From: Hydrotalea sandarakina
GTDB lineage: Bacteria; Bacteroidota; Bacteroidia; Chitinophagales; Chitinophagaceae
Direction: 5' to 3'
DNA: 64,000 nucleotides
NCBI RefSeq assembly: GCF_003254115.1
Contig: NZ_QKZV01000005.1
Location: 66,674 to 130,673 of the forward strand
Numbering within the stretch: position 1 is the first letter of the stretch; every line of letters begins with the position of its first letter. Below, piece by piece: positions 52,635-62,224 of the stretch. Position numbers and translations under genes: made by a program. The notes beneath the pieces were generated by a model. It saw only the letters and a program-made list of their open reading frames with translations, was not told the DNA's origin and ran no database searches.

Positions 52635-53705
52635 ATGCAGGCACCTCATTTTAACGAATTGTTATTACACTGGCATAGGCACCATAATAAACGCACCATG
52701 CCCTGGAAAGGAGAAAAAGATCCCTATAAAATTTGGCTCAGTGAAATTATTTTACAACAAACCCGTGTTGAGCAGGGGCTTGCCTATTATGAAAAATTTA
52801 TACAGCAATACCCTACCGTTACCCAATTGGCCGAAGCACCGGCAGAAGCCGTTTTTAAGTTATGGGAAGGATTGGGCTATTATAGCCGCTGCAAAAATTT
52901 ATTGCAAACCGCTAAAACCATTGTACAACAATACCACGGGCAATTTCCGGCAAACTATGAGGCCCTTTTACAATTAAAAGGAGTGGGACCCTATACCGCT
53001 GCAGCCATTGCTTCCTTTGCTTTTCAATTACCCTATGCCGTGGTAGATGGAAATGTGTTTAGGGTATTAGCCCGTGTGTTTGCCATAGATACACCCATTG
53101 ATAGTACGGAAGGGAAAAAACAATTTACGCAATTGGCACAACAAGTGTTGCATCAACAACACCCCGATTGGCACAACCAGGCCATGATGGATTTAGGGGC
53201 TACCATTTGTAAACCAACGTTACCCCTTTGCAGCAGCTGCCCACTGATACCCATTTGCAAGGCGCACCAAAACGGCACGCAACAACAACTGCCCGTAAAA
53301 GAAAAAACCATACAAAAAAAGAAACGCCGCTTTTACTATTTTTTACTGGAATACCGCAACAGTGTTTACTTGCACAAGCGCACCCGTAAAGATATTTGGG
53401 AAAACCTGTATGAGCCTTACTTAATTGAAAGTGAGGAAGACATTGTGTGGAATACAAGTACCATTGCCCAATGGTTACAAGAACAATGGAATGTTACAGC
53501 ATTTAACACCCTTCAAATTTCTACCAAAGAGGTGCAGCAACTCACCCATCAGCAAATTACGGGCGTAATGATTTATATACGGCTGCAACAACCCATACCT
53601 GAATTGAAACAGTATGAAAAAGTGCCTTGGAATGCAATTTCGGAAAAACCTTTTCCCAAATTGATACACCAACTGATGCAGCAACTAAACCTACTCAATA
53701 AATAA
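52635..53705 (+). CDS. mutY: A/G-specific adenine glycosylase
   Basis: DNA repair enzyme of about 356 residues removing adenine opposite 8-oxoguanine. The catalytic Glu37 (SEIILQQTRV), the HhH motif LKGVGPYTAAAI (115-126), Asp138 (VVDGNVFRVLAR) and the [4Fe-4S] ligands Cys192, Cys199, Cys202 and Cys208 fall at the positions I remember for E. coli MutY. A NUDIX-like C-terminal domain follows (RFYYFLLEYRN onward). The start at 52635 (MQAPHFNELL) gives this numbering; an ATG at 52605 adds ten residues. Confidence 0.96.
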   Translation: MQAPHFNELLLHWHRHHNKRTMPWKGEKDPYKIWLSEIILQQTRVEQGLAYYEKFIQQYPTVTQLAEAPAEAVFKLWEGLGYYSRCKNLLQTAKTIVQQYHGQFPANYEALLQLKGVGPYTAAAIASFAFQLPYAVVDGNVFRVLARVFAIDTPIDSTEGKKQFTQLAQQVLHQQHPDWHNQAMMDLGATICKPTLPLCSSCPLIPICKAHQNGTQQQLPVKEKTIQKKKRRFYYFLLEYRNSVYLHKRTRKDIWENLYEPYLIESEEDIVWNTSTIAQWLQEQWNVTAFNTLQISTKEVQQLTHQQITGVMIYIRLQQPIPELKQYEKVPWNAISEKPFPKLIHQLMQQLNLLNK

Positions 53706-53740
53706 TTGCGCTGTTACAGCAATGGCTATACGTTGTATGG

Positions 53741-54091
53741 CTATGCTTCATTATTACGTACCAGTCCTTCAATAAAGGAAGATACCAACGACACAATAAT
53801 ACTGAAAAAAAGTGCCGACCACCAGCCATCTACCCGAAAGCCGGGAACCAGCTCTGAGGTCCATTTAATAATCAGCACATTAATTACCAGCAAAAACAAA
53901 CCCAGGGTAAGTATGGTAAAAGGAATGGTGAGAATGATAAGGATAGGTTTTACAAAAGTATTGAGCAAACCCAGTACCACTGCCACCAATATGGCGGTAG
54001 CAGTACTGTTTACATGTACACCGCTTAAAATATAGGTAGCCACCAATACGGCTACCGAGGTAAATAAAACTTTTGAAAGGAATGAAATCAT
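53741..54091 (-). CDS. Phage-holin-4-family (YvlD-like) membrane protein
   Basis: A 116-residue protein with four hydrophobic segments and the motif GLLNTFVKPILIILTIPF, the signature of the 4TM holin superfamily IV/YvlD proteins. Despite the name, chromosomal members are not lysis proteins and are linked to envelope stress in some bacteria. It is 11 bases after the M16 gene and converges with mutY. Confidence 0.88.
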   Translation of the reverse strand: MISFLSKVLFTSVAVLVATYILSGVHVNSTATAILVAVVLGLLNTFVKPILIILTIPFTILTLGLFLLVINVLIIKWTSELVPGFRVDGWWSALFFSIIVSLVSSFIEGLVRNNEA

Positions 54092-54102
54092 ATTGGTTTC
54101 AT

Positions 54103-55383
54103 TTATACTACCTGAAGTTCGTAAAAATTTTCGGGATTCAGGTATTTTTTCGCCAATTGCTGTAATTCTTCTGCCGTGGTAGATTTAATATTCTGTACCG
54201 TAATATCAAAATAATTCATGGGCATATTATTCAACACATAATTTTTCCAGCGTTCAATAATATGAAAAGGTCCGTCAATATCGCCCAGCAAAGTGCCGAT
54301 TAAAAAGTTTTTCACCAAGCTCAGTTCGGCTTCGTCAATTGGCTGCTGTTGCAATTTCAACATTTCCTTGTAGGTTTCTTCTATGGCGGCTTCACTAACC
54401 TGCCTTCCGGCTTCGGTACTTACCATCCACACACTTTGTTGTTGAAATGCCTGAATGTATGAATGAATACCATAGGTATAACCTTTGTCTTCGCGAATAT
54501 TACTCATGAGCCTTGAGCCGAAGTAACCACCCAATACGGTGTTCAGCAATTGCGCCTTTAAAAAATCGGGATGGTGACGATTGGGGAATGGCAGTGCTAA
54601 GCGAATGGCAGCTTGTACCCCATTATCATCGTTTAATACAAAATATTTTTTTTGCGCTGCGGGTTGTATGGAATATTCCGGCTTCACCAATGCAGTACCG
54701 TTAAGCGGTAGTTGCCCGATTGAATGATTGAGCAAAGCCTCAATATTATTCGGCAAATTACCGGCAATAAACACCGTGCATTGCCCGTTTTGATAGTATT
54801 GTTGAAAGAACTGCAATATTTCGTTGCGGGTTAAGGCATCGTAATCGGACAAGTGGCTATACTTACCATAAGGGTGTTGTTCACCAAACACATAGGCATC
54901 AATTAAACGATTGGCCACAAAGTCGGGCTTTTTTAAATTAACGGACAGGCGTTGCTGCATGTTTTGGCGATAAATATGAATTTCCTCTTCGGGAAAAACC
55001 GATTCGCTCAATACCTCAACCAACAGCGGCAGTAATTGAGGCAGGAATTTGCTTAGGCTGTGTAAACTAACACTTGCCCGTTCAAAATAACAAGCACGGT
55101 TTAAATAAGCGCCATACATTTCAACCTGTTCATTTAACTGAAAGGCTGTTTTATGCCGGGTACCATTTTTTAATAAAAAATTCGTACTGGCTGCAACAAT
55201 ATTTTTTTGTTCATACCAGTTACCGGCATCAAAAACCAATTCCAACTGTACCACTTCCTGTGCACCGGCTTTTACGGCATATACTTGAACACCATTGGAT
55301 AAGGTAAATGTTTCCGCTGCCGGCAGTTGTAAAGGCAAATGAATGGGGTCGGTTATATGGGGTTGTTGTTTTCTATTAATCAT
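54103..55383 (-). CDS. M16 peptidase-like protein without zinc motif
   Basis: An insulinase-fold protein of 426 residues. The N-terminal strand TLSNGVQVYAV and the C-terminal half (YTYGIHSYIQAF) follow the M16 pattern, but the HxxEH zinc site is missing: the aligned region reads STNFLLKNGT. It is therefore probably the non-catalytic partner, as in mitochondrial processing peptidase alpha subunits and bacterial M16B pairs. It overlaps the catalytic M16 gene by 4 bases, supporting a heterodimer. Confidence 0.88.
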   Translation of the reverse strand: MINRKQQPHITDPIHLPLQLPAAETFTLSNGVQVYAVKAGAQEVVQLELVFDAGNWYEQKNIVAASTNFLLKNGTRHKTAFQLNEQVEMYGAYLNRACYFERASVSLHSLSKFLPQLLPLLVEVLSESVFPEEEIHIYRQNMQQRLSVNLKKPDFVANRLIDAYVFGEQHPYGKYSHLSDYDALTRNEILQFFQQYYQNGQCTVFIAGNLPNNIEALLNHSIGQLPLNGTALVKPEYSIQPAAQKKYFVLNDDNGVQAAIRLALPFPNRHHPDFLKAQLLNTVLGGYFGSRLMSNIREDKGYTYGIHSYIQAFQQQSVWMVSTEAGRQVSEAAIEETYKEMLKLQQQPIDEAELSLVKNFLIGTLLGDIDGPFHIIERWKNYVLNNMPMNYFDITVQNIKSTTAEELQQLAKKYLNPENFYELQVV

Positions 55384-56621
55384 AAGTGTTGGCTGTAGTA
55401 ATAAAGCGTATTTACATTGTTCGGATTAAAAATAGCGGCTGCACCTTGCTGCAAATCGGCCGTAGTAACTGCCTGAAAGCGACTCAGCTCTTCATTCATC
55501 AACTGGGCATTGCCCAATAACTCGTAATAAGCTAAGCTGCCGGCACGGTTCATTAATGCCATGTCTTCGAACACAATAACACTTTCTGTTCGGTTTTTAA
55601 TTTTGGTTAATTCTGTTTCAGAAACAGGTTGTTCAACTATTTGCTGAATAACCGCATTAATGCCGGCTTCAGCCTGTTGCATGGTAACTCCTTTCACCAA
55701 TTTACCCTGAATAGTAACCAAGCCGGGGTCGATAGAGCCTAACTGATAACATTGAATATCGGAAAACAATTGCTGCTCTTTTACCAAGGTTTGGTATAAA
55801 CGTGATGAGCTGCCACCGCCTAAAATTTCGGTAATTAAATCGGCTACATAATACCCTTGCTCTAAACGACCGGCCATGTGCCAGGTTTTCATGATGGCAT
55901 GCAAAGGCACATCGGCGGTTACTTCTAATGAACGTGGGGCCGTTTGTGTAGGTTCGGCGGGTAAATGGCGTACATACTTTTCGCCCATGGGAATATCGCC
56001 AAACCATTTTTCTGCCAATTGCTTTACTTGTTCGGTAGTGACATTTCCGGCCACTACTAAAATGGCATTAACGGGGCGATAGTGTTTGAAAAAGAAGGCT
56101 TTCACTTCGTCTAACTGCACCTGTTCAATATGGCTTAGTTCTTTACCTATGGTTAACCAGCGATACGGGTGCACCTGATAAGCCAAGGCCCGCATTTTAT
56201 GCCACATGTCGCCATAAGGTTTATTAATGTAGTGTTCTTTAAACTCTTCGCAAACCACCTTCCGTTGTACTTCCAAACTTTTTTTGCTAAAGGCAAGGGA
56301 AAGCATTCTATCACTTTCCAGCCAAAAAGCCGTTTCAATATTTTTAGCCGGCAATTGGCAATAGTAATTGGTTACATCTTCCGTGGTATAGGCATTATTT
56401 TCACCACCGGCACGTTGCAGGGGTTCATCATAATCCGGTATGTTTTTGCTGCCGCCAAACATCAGGTGCTCAAACAAGTGGGCAAAGCCGGTTTTTTCGG
56501 GGTTTTCATCACGGGCACCCACATCGTACAACACATTCACCACCGCCATGGGGGTTGAATTATCTTCATGCACCAGTACCCTTAAGCCATTCTCTAAAAC
56601 AAAGCGATTAAATTCAATCAT
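55380..56621 (-). CDS. M16 zinc metallopeptidase (catalytic subunit)
   Basis: A protein of about 413 residues with the inverted zinc motif HLFEH (His48, Glu51, His52) and a distal glutamate in VVCEEFKEH (125/126). AGGENNAYTTEDVTNYY and GGGSSSRLYQTLVKE are further M16 hallmarks. It degrades peptides, likely in a clamp with the downstream inactive paralogue. I start at 56621 (MIEFNRFVLENGL); a frame from 56696 would add 25 residues, partly hydrophobic, that could be a signal peptide, so export is an open question. Confidence 0.92.
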   Translation of the reverse strand: MIEFNRFVLENGLRVLVHEDNSTPMAVVNVLYDVGARDENPEKTGFAHLFEHLMFGGSKNIPDYDEPLQRAGGENNAYTTEDVTNYYCQLPAKNIETAFWLESDRMLSLAFSKKSLEVQRKVVCEEFKEHYINKPYGDMWHKMRALAYQVHPYRWLTIGKELSHIEQVQLDEVKAFFFKHYRPVNAILVVAGNVTTEQVKQLAEKWFGDIPMGEKYVRHLPAEPTQTAPRSLEVTADVPLHAIMKTWHMAGRLEQGYYVADLITEILGGGSSSRLYQTLVKEQQLFSDIQCYQLGSIDPGLVTIQGKLVKGVTMQQAEAGINAVIQQIVEQPVSETELTKIKNRTESVIVFEDMALMNRAGSLAYYELLGNAQLMNEELSRFQAVTTADLQQGAAAIFNPNNVNTLYYYSQHL

Positions 56622-56708
56622 ACTACTGAAATAAGGTGTGCAAAGTAGCAACAAAATTGCGGAGTGGGCAAATATGTTTACCAAAGTATGACACAAAGGC
56701 GGCAGGGT

Positions 56709-57932
56709 TTAACGCCGTAATATGTTCACCACTTTTAAATCGAGTGTTTCTAATTTGCCTGCACGTTGTACAATTACTTTAATGCGTGAACCTGCATTTT
56801 GCAAAATATTTTTAAAGGTTTGAATATTTTGGGTAAACACATTGTTCATGGCAATGATAATATCATCGGGCATAAAGCCGGCTTTTTCGCCCGGCGATCC
56901 GGGCATTACATCAACCACAGTTACAGCCCCGTTTACCCAATAAATGCCCAAACCGGTGTAGGAATAATCGAAAGGATCTTGAAAATGTTTGTTGGGAACA
57001 ATATAAATGCTGCGTTCGGGATAATTAAATACGGTGTTAAAGCGCCGCATTAAATCGTTCCCCAATATACCGCCCAAAAAGGGATAGCTGGTGATGTTGT
57101 AATCATCGCTAAAAATCAGTAGGGGTACTTTCCTGAATTGAAAAGGACCAATTTTAATTTTTTCTGCCACCGTTAATTGCATTTCTTTTTTACCACCCAA
57201 CCCTTCGGCCTGTGTGGGATACAACTTACGTTTGCGCTTCAGCAAACTGCTATCTTTCATAAACCTTTCAGATATTAAAAAATACAAACCGGCACCGGTA
57301 TCAAAAATAAAGCGGCTTAATACTTTGCGGGCATCGGTAATGGCTGCGGGTTGGTAGATTAAGGTACTGAAGCGGGGCTGCAATACATATCCGCCATTGC
57401 CTTTGGGGTATTTAAACTTGCGGGGTTCATAAACACCAATGGTATGGTTATCATAATCAACACTTACCACATAGCGGCTAAAAAAAGTGTAGCCAATAAT
57501 ACCATCAATTTTTACGCCATATACACTGGTTAATAAATCGTAATTATTAATGTGAAAGTCGAGGCTGTCGAGCGTTAGCCCCGGGAAATGCAGCCTATGC
57601 CGATAAGTAAAATCCACTGTTTTAATGCCTGCAATACCGCGAATGGTGCGGTCGGTATGCACCCGTTCCAAATGAAATTCCTCAACTGTTGAAGAATCGA
57701 GTGAAATGCCGCCGCTTCCGGTATCTAAAATAAAATTCAAGGAATCAGGAATACTATCTAACTGCGCTTTTAAAATAACGATGCCACCGCTCAATTGAAT
57801 AAAACCAAAGCTGGCCATGGGTTTGGGCAGACTTTGTTCAAATGTTTTAGTAACCGGCAAAGGCGTTTGAGCCGATAGCAGGATACCGGTGCAGCAAGCC
57901 ATGATCAGTAAAAATGCCGTAACAATTTTCAT
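56709..57932 (-). CDS. PDZ-containing aspartyl protease
   Basis: An exported protein of about 407 residues: signal peptide (MKIVTAFLLIMACC then LLSAQ), two aspartyl-protease lobes with FILDTGSGG (DTG at 70-72) and FIFDTGAGL (near 210), and a C-terminal PDZ domain (about 315-395, PGSPGEKAGFMPDDIIIAMN). Two DTG motifs in one chain imply a pepsin-like pseudo-dimer rather than a retropepsin homodimer. The PDZ domain may recognise C-termini in the periplasm. It is transcribed just upstream of the M16 pair. Confidence 0.87.
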   Translation of the reverse strand: MKIVTAFLLIMACCTGILLSAQTPLPVTKTFEQSLPKPMASFGFIQLSGGIVILKAQLDSIPDSLNFILDTGSGGISLDSSTVEEFHLERVHTDRTIRGIAGIKTVDFTYRHRLHFPGLTLDSLDFHINNYDLLTSVYGVKIDGIIGYTFFSRYVVSVDYDNHTIGVYEPRKFKYPKGNGGYVLQPRFSTLIYQPAAITDARKVLSRFIFDTGAGLYFLISERFMKDSSLLKRKRKLYPTQAEGLGGKKEMQLTVAEKIKIGPFQFRKVPLLIFSDDYNITSYPFLGGILGNDLMRRFNTVFNYPERSIYIVPNKHFQDPFDYSYTGLGIYWVNGAVTVVDVMPGSPGEKAGFMPDDIIIAMNNVFTQNIQTFKNILQNAGSRIKVIVQRAGKLETLDLKVVNILRR

Positions 57933-58113
57933 GCGGGATAAAAGATGCAATTGCTAATTTGCCCTTATTAATGAATGTAACTAATTTTTGACATGTAACC
58001 AATTTTGCTGACCTAAATTAGGGGAATGGCATAAAAACCCCATGAATGGTGAAAGGTAATGACAATAACAGCGGCCTTATCTTACACAATACACCGGCCG
58101 TTATGGAAATGGA

Positions 58114-58146
58114 TTTGACATTTCAACCTTATGCCCCCTACCTTTG
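58114..58146 (+). promoter_or_regulatory. Bacteroidota-type promoter of mqnC
   Basis: TTTG (58114-58117), a 21-base spacer and TACCTTTG (58139-58146) match the -33/-7 consensus. Transcription would begin near 58152, 17 bases before the ATG of mqnC. Confidence 0.7.
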
Positions 58147-58168
58147 TTACAGTTTTTAAATAGTTATT

Positions 58169-59293
58169 ATGCAGTTGAACGATTTGTACCAAAAGGCCCT
58201 GAACCTGGAATTTTTAAGTGTAGAAGAAGGAATGTTTTTATTTGAACATGCCCCCCTTACCGAATTAATGGTGGTGGCCGATACCTTGCGCAAAAAACAA
58301 GTACCCCATGGTAAAGTGAGTTGGCAAATAGACCGAAATGTAAATACTACCAATGTTTGCATTGCGAATTGTAAGTTTTGTAATTTTTACCGCATACCCG
58401 GACATAAAGAAGCCTATATTACCGATATGGACACCTATCGGAAAAAAATTCAGGAAACCCTGCGTTATGGCGGCGACCAATTGCTGTTGCAAGGAGGTCA
58501 CCATCCGGAATTAGGGTTGGATTTTTATACGCATATTTTCCGGCAGATTAAACAGGAATTCCCTACCATTAAACTGCACGCATTAGGCCCCCCGGAAGTA
58601 GCCCATATTACCAAGTTGGAGCGTTCAACCCACCGCGAAGTGCTGAAAGCCTTGCAGGAAGCCGGCTTGGATTCCTTACCCGGCGCCGGTGCGGAAATAT
58701 TGGTTGACAGGGTTAGAAGATTGATATCAAAAGGCAAATGCGGCGCCGATGAATGGTTGGCCATTATGCATGAAGCCCATGAACTGAACATTACCACCAG
58801 TGCCACCATGATGTTTGGCCACGTTGAAACCATTGAAGAACGCTTTATACACCTTACCCGCATTCGCGATACACAAGCCTTAAAACCAGAAACAGCCAAA
58901 GGCTTCCTGGCCTTCATTCCCTGGACCTTTCAGGATGTGGATACCCTTTTGGCAAAAATTCGCGGTGTACATAATTTAACTACTGCCGATGAATATATTC
59001 GCATGATTGCCCTTAGCAGAATTATGTTGCCCAATATTAAGAACATACAAGCCAGTTGGTTAACAGTGGGCAAACAAACAGCACAGGTTTGTTTACATGC
59101 CGGGGCTAATGATTTCGGCAGTATTATGATTGAGGAAAATGTGGTGAGTGCCGCAGGTGCACCGCATCGGTTTACTTATAAAACCATTCAGGAAGCCATT
59201 CGCGAAGCCGGTTTTGAACCCCAATTGCGTAACCAGCAATATGAATGGCGCGAGATTCCCGAAACCATAGAAGAACAGGTGATTAATTATTAA
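58169..59293 (+). CDS. mqnC: Cyclic dehypoxanthinyl futalosine synthase
   Basis: Radical-SAM enzyme of 374 residues in the futalosine route to menaquinone; it cyclises dehypoxanthine futalosine. The cluster motif is CIANCKFC (Cys64, Cys68, Cys71), and GGDQLLLQGGHHPELG, DSLPGAGAEIL and the C-terminal GANDFGSIMIEENV are MqnC family features. Other mqn genes are not in the window. It stands alone between a good promoter and a hairpin. Confidence 0.95.
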   Translation: MQLNDLYQKALNLEFLSVEEGMFLFEHAPLTELMVVADTLRKKQVPHGKVSWQIDRNVNTTNVCIANCKFCNFYRIPGHKEAYITDMDTYRKKIQETLRYGGDQLLLQGGHHPELGLDFYTHIFRQIKQEFPTIKLHALGPPEVAHITKLERSTHREVLKALQEAGLDSLPGAGAEILVDRVRRLISKGKCGADEWLAIMHEAHELNITTSATMMFGHVETIEERFIHLTRIRDTQALKPETAKGFLAFIPWTFQDVDTLLAKIRGVHNLTTADEYIRMIALSRIMLPNIKNIQASWLTVGKQTAQVCLHAGANDFGSIMIEENVVSAAGAPHRFTYKTIQEAIREAGFEPQLRNQQYEWREIPETIEEQVINY

Positions 59294-59316
59294 AAACGAG
59301 TTGAAATAAATCCCGG

Positions 59317-59355
59317 CCATTCGTTCCATATTGATTAATGTATTGGAGCGAATGG
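59317..59355. terminator. Hairpin between mqnC and the permease gene
   Basis: CCATTCGTTCCA (59317-59328) pairs with TGGAGCGAATGG (59344-59355), 12 bp with one G-T pair, in the gap between two converging genes. It lacks a good T-run but could serve as a shared terminator or protect mRNA ends. Confidence 0.5.
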
Positions 59356-59411
59356 TTGGTGATGCTTGTTCCCTAAGTAAAACAACAGCAGGTACTTTTT
59401 TGATGGACTGA

Positions 59412-60701
59412 TTAAGTTGGGTTGACTGTATTCACCGGTTTATCCAATGCATACAGTACCAAGCCCGCTACCAATATGCCCACACCGATCAAGCTTTCCA
59501 CGGGTTTATCCATTAACGTAAATATGAGTACCCAGGCATTGAACAATAGAAAAACAATTTGCAATACCGGCTTAAAAGGACTTTTATAGGTAGGAAAAGG
59601 TTTGGGTTTGGTGAACAAACTGGTGGCCACGGTTAAGGAAGCCATCAACTGTAACACAAAGCCCGCATACAACAATACTTTTTCAAACGAGCCGGTTAAC
59701 AGCAACACAATGGCAATAGCCACATGCAACCAAATGGCATAAATGGGAATGCCGTGCTTGTTTTTTATGGAAAAGGGTTGCCATAAGCGGTGTTCACGAG
59801 CCAATGCAGCCGTAACCCTTGAACCCACCCATATATACGAACTAATGGTGGCAATTAATTGCAAGGCAATAAAAGCACTGACCCATTTGGCGCCCTTTGC
59901 ACCCAAAACATTATTGAACGCAATGAACGTAACAGATTCCTTACCTTTTAAGGCATTGACGGTAGCATGCTTTAACAACACATATTGGAATAACATATAC
60001 ACCACCATTACAAAAAGGGTACTGCCAATAAGGGCTCGGGGCAAATGCAGGCGTGGATTATCCATTTCATCAACCACATAAGCCGCCGCATTCCAACCCG
60101 TATAAGCAAAAGCCACATATACCATGGCCACTGCATAGCCGGGTTGCACCACTTCGTGATGCCAGGAATTATTCCATTGCAATGCATTTTGTGCCGGTGC
60201 TGCCGCTGCCACACCAATAATGATTAATACAACAATGAATAAGATTTTCAGTACCGTACTGCTGTTTTGCAAACGACTACTGTGTTTTAAAGTGAAACTG
60301 TGCAGTAAACCAATGGCCACAATAATGGCTATGGCCATGAATGTATGAATGGGCAATCCTAATACGGGCGATAAATATTGGGTAAAAGCCATGGCTGCCA
60401 AAGCCACCGGTGCCGAAAACCCCACCGTTAAACCTGCCCATGCCGACAAATAGCCCAGCATGGGATGAAAAATACGGGACAAATAAATATAATCACCACC
60501 CGATTCTTTGTAATGGGTGCCTAATTCAGCATAAGCAAAGGCACCAAATAAAGACAATACCCCACCAAAAAACCATAAGCTGATAATGCTCCAACTATTT
60601 TGAATGGCATTCAACTGAAAGCCCACACTGGTAAATACACCGGTACCAATCATGTTGGCAATAACAATGGCTGCTGCCGTGTAAATACTAATTTTTTTCA
60701 A
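59412..60701 (-). CDS. APC-family amino-acid permease
   Basis: A transporter of 429 residues with about twelve helices. AIVIANMIGTGVFTSVGF is the first-helix substrate motif and YVAFAYTGWNAAAYVVDEM the helix-6 motif of the APC superfamily. The substrate is unknown. It differs clearly from the permease at 45174 and is divergent from kbl, so a link to threonine/glycine metabolism is possible but unproven. Confidence 0.9.
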   Translation of the reverse strand: MKKISIYTAAAIVIANMIGTGVFTSVGFQLNAIQNSWSIISLWFFGGVLSLFGAFAYAELGTHYKESGGDYIYLSRIFHPMLGYLSAWAGLTVGFSAPVALAAMAFTQYLSPVLGLPIHTFMAIAIIVAIGLLHSFTLKHSSRLQNSSTVLKILFIVVLIIIGVAAAAPAQNALQWNNSWHHEVVQPGYAVAMVYVAFAYTGWNAAAYVVDEMDNPRLHLPRALIGSTLFVMVVYMLFQYVLLKHATVNALKGKESVTFIAFNNVLGAKGAKWVSAFIALQLIATISSYIWVGSRVTAALAREHRLWQPFSIKNKHGIPIYAIWLHVAIAIVLLLTGSFEKVLLYAGFVLQLMASLTVATSLFTKPKPFPTYKSPFKPVLQIVFLLFNAWVLIFTLMDKPVESLIGVGILVAGLVLYALDKPVNTVNPT

Positions 60702-61031
60702 TCCGTTTTTATTAAAATTTGAATAGGGCTAAGCCATGCCGCCAATACAAATTGCACACCCCAATTAATGCGGCACTAAATTAAGGGAAATAAAGGCAAG
60801 GTGCAGAAGCAGTTCATTTCTTATTAATATAAAAAATATTTGTTTTCGGGTATTTTGCAATAGTATATTTGAAATAAGCAACAATCATTTTTCATTTCCC
60901 CATTGTTTACATCTTAGCCGTTACCCCATAAAACGGGTAACAAGTGCAAGAGCGCAGCACCGAAACATAGTAGCACAAAAACGGTTATAAGCAATAGGCA
61001 TTCCCTACCTTTGTGGCCTAAAAAATGCACT
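60702..61031. other. Divergent intergenic region of the permease and kbl
   Basis: About 330 bases, AT-rich around 60820-60900. It contains the -7 box of kbl (61006-61013). No TAnnTTTG element for the permease and no gene were found. Confidence 0.45.
61006..61013 (+). promoter_or_regulatory. -7 box of kbl
   Basis: TACCTTTG, identical to the mqnC -7 element, 18 bases before the kbl ATG. A TTG at -33 is not evident, so the promoter may be weaker or regulated. Confidence 0.5.
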
Positions 61032-62219
61032 ATGAATGAAGCTTTTGTTGAACGCATTCGGCAGGAATTAGCTGCCATTGACGAAGCCGGCTTAATGAAA
61101 AAAGAACGCATTATTACCAGTGCACAAGGCGCTGAAATAATGGTGAACGGCCGGAAAGTATTAAACTTTTGCGCTAATAATTATTTGGGTTTATCTGCAC
61201 ATCCTAAAGTAATTGAAGCGGCACACAAAACCATTGATAGCCGCGGATATGGCATGAGCAGTGTACGGTTTATTTGTGGCACACAGGATATTCATAAAAC
61301 CCTTGAGGCTAAAATTTCAACTTTTTTAGGTACAGAAGATACCATTTTATATGCAGCTGCCTTTGATGCCAACGGTGGGGTATTTGAGCCGCTGTTGAAT
61401 GAAGAAGATGCCATTATCAGCGATGCTTTGAATCATGCTTCCATTATTGATGGAGTAAGACTTTGCAAAGCACAACGGTTTCGGTATGAGCACAATAACA
61501 TGGACGATTTGGAACAACAATTGCAAGCTGCTGCCGGTTGTCGCAGCCGCATGATTGTTACCGATGGTAGTTTTAGTATGGATGGTACCATTGCCCAATT
61601 GGATAAAATTTGTGATTTGGCCGATCGTTACAATGCCATAGTAATGATAGATGAAAGCCATTCATCCGGCTTTTTGGGCAAAACCGGAAGAGGCACTCAT
61701 GAATATCGCGGTGTAATGGGTCGCATTGATATTATTACGGGTACCCTGGGTAAAGCATTAGGTGGTGCCAGTGGCGGATTTACCAGCGGACGTAAAGAAA
61801 TTATTGAAATGTTGCGTCAGCGGTCACGCCCCTACTTATTCTCTAACACCTTAGCACCCAGCATTGTAGGAGCCAGCATTGCCGTATTAGATATGCTATC
61901 TGAAACTACTGCCCTTCGCGATAAACTGGAATACAATACCCGCTATTTCAGAACTAAAATGACCGAAGCCGGTTTTGATATTAAACCAGGTGAACATCCC
62001 ATTGTACCCATTATGTTGTACGATGCGGTGTTAGCACAAAAATTTGCGGCTGCATTACTGGAAGAGGGTATTTATGTAATTGGTTTCTTTTTCCCTGTTG
62101 TACCCAAAGGCCAGGCACGTATTCGCGTACAATTAAGTGCAGCACACGAACAGGAACATTTAGACCGCGCCATTCAGGCGTTTATAAAAGTGGGTAAACA
62201 ATTAAATGTATTAAAATAG
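61032..62219 (+). CDS. kbl: Glycine C-acetyltransferase (2-amino-3-ketobutyrate CoA ligase)
   Basis: PLP enzyme of 395 residues catalysing cleavage of 2-amino-3-oxobutyrate with CoA to glycine and acetyl-CoA, the second step of threonine breakdown. Lys241 ([10 protein letters not shown]) binds [11 protein letters not shown] holds the ring-contacting Asp208 and [11 protein letters not shown] is the family N-terminal motif. No tdh gene is adjacent. Related alpha-oxoamine synthases (serine palmitoyltransferase, KBL, BioF) are similar, but the overall match favours Kbl. The start is MNEAFVERI at 61032. Confidence 0.9.
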   Translation: MNEAFVERIRQELAAIDEAGLMKKERIITSAQGAEIMVNGRKVLNFCANNYLGLSAHPKVIEAAHKTIDSRGYGMSSVRFICGTQDIHKTLEAKISTFLGTEDTILYAAAFDANGGVFEPLLNEEDAIISDALNHASIIDGVRLCKAQRFRYEHNNMDDLEQQLQAAAGCRSRMIVTDGSFSMDGTIAQLDKICDLADRYNAIVMIDESHSSGFLGKTGRGTHEYRGVMGRIDIITGTLGKALGGASGGFTSGRKEIIEMLRQRSRPYLFSNTLAPSIVGASIAVLDMLSETTALRDKLEYNTRYFRTKMTEAGFDIKPGEHPIVPIMLYDAVLAQKFAAALLEEGIYVIGFFFPVVPKGQARIRVQLSAAHEQEHLDRAIQAFIKVGKQLNVLK

Positions 62220-62224
62220 TTGCT

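Noticed and set aside
53741-54091. Prophage suggested by a holin-family protein
   Set aside because: The family is a chromosomal YvlD-like group; no phage structural, lysis or integrase gene is near.
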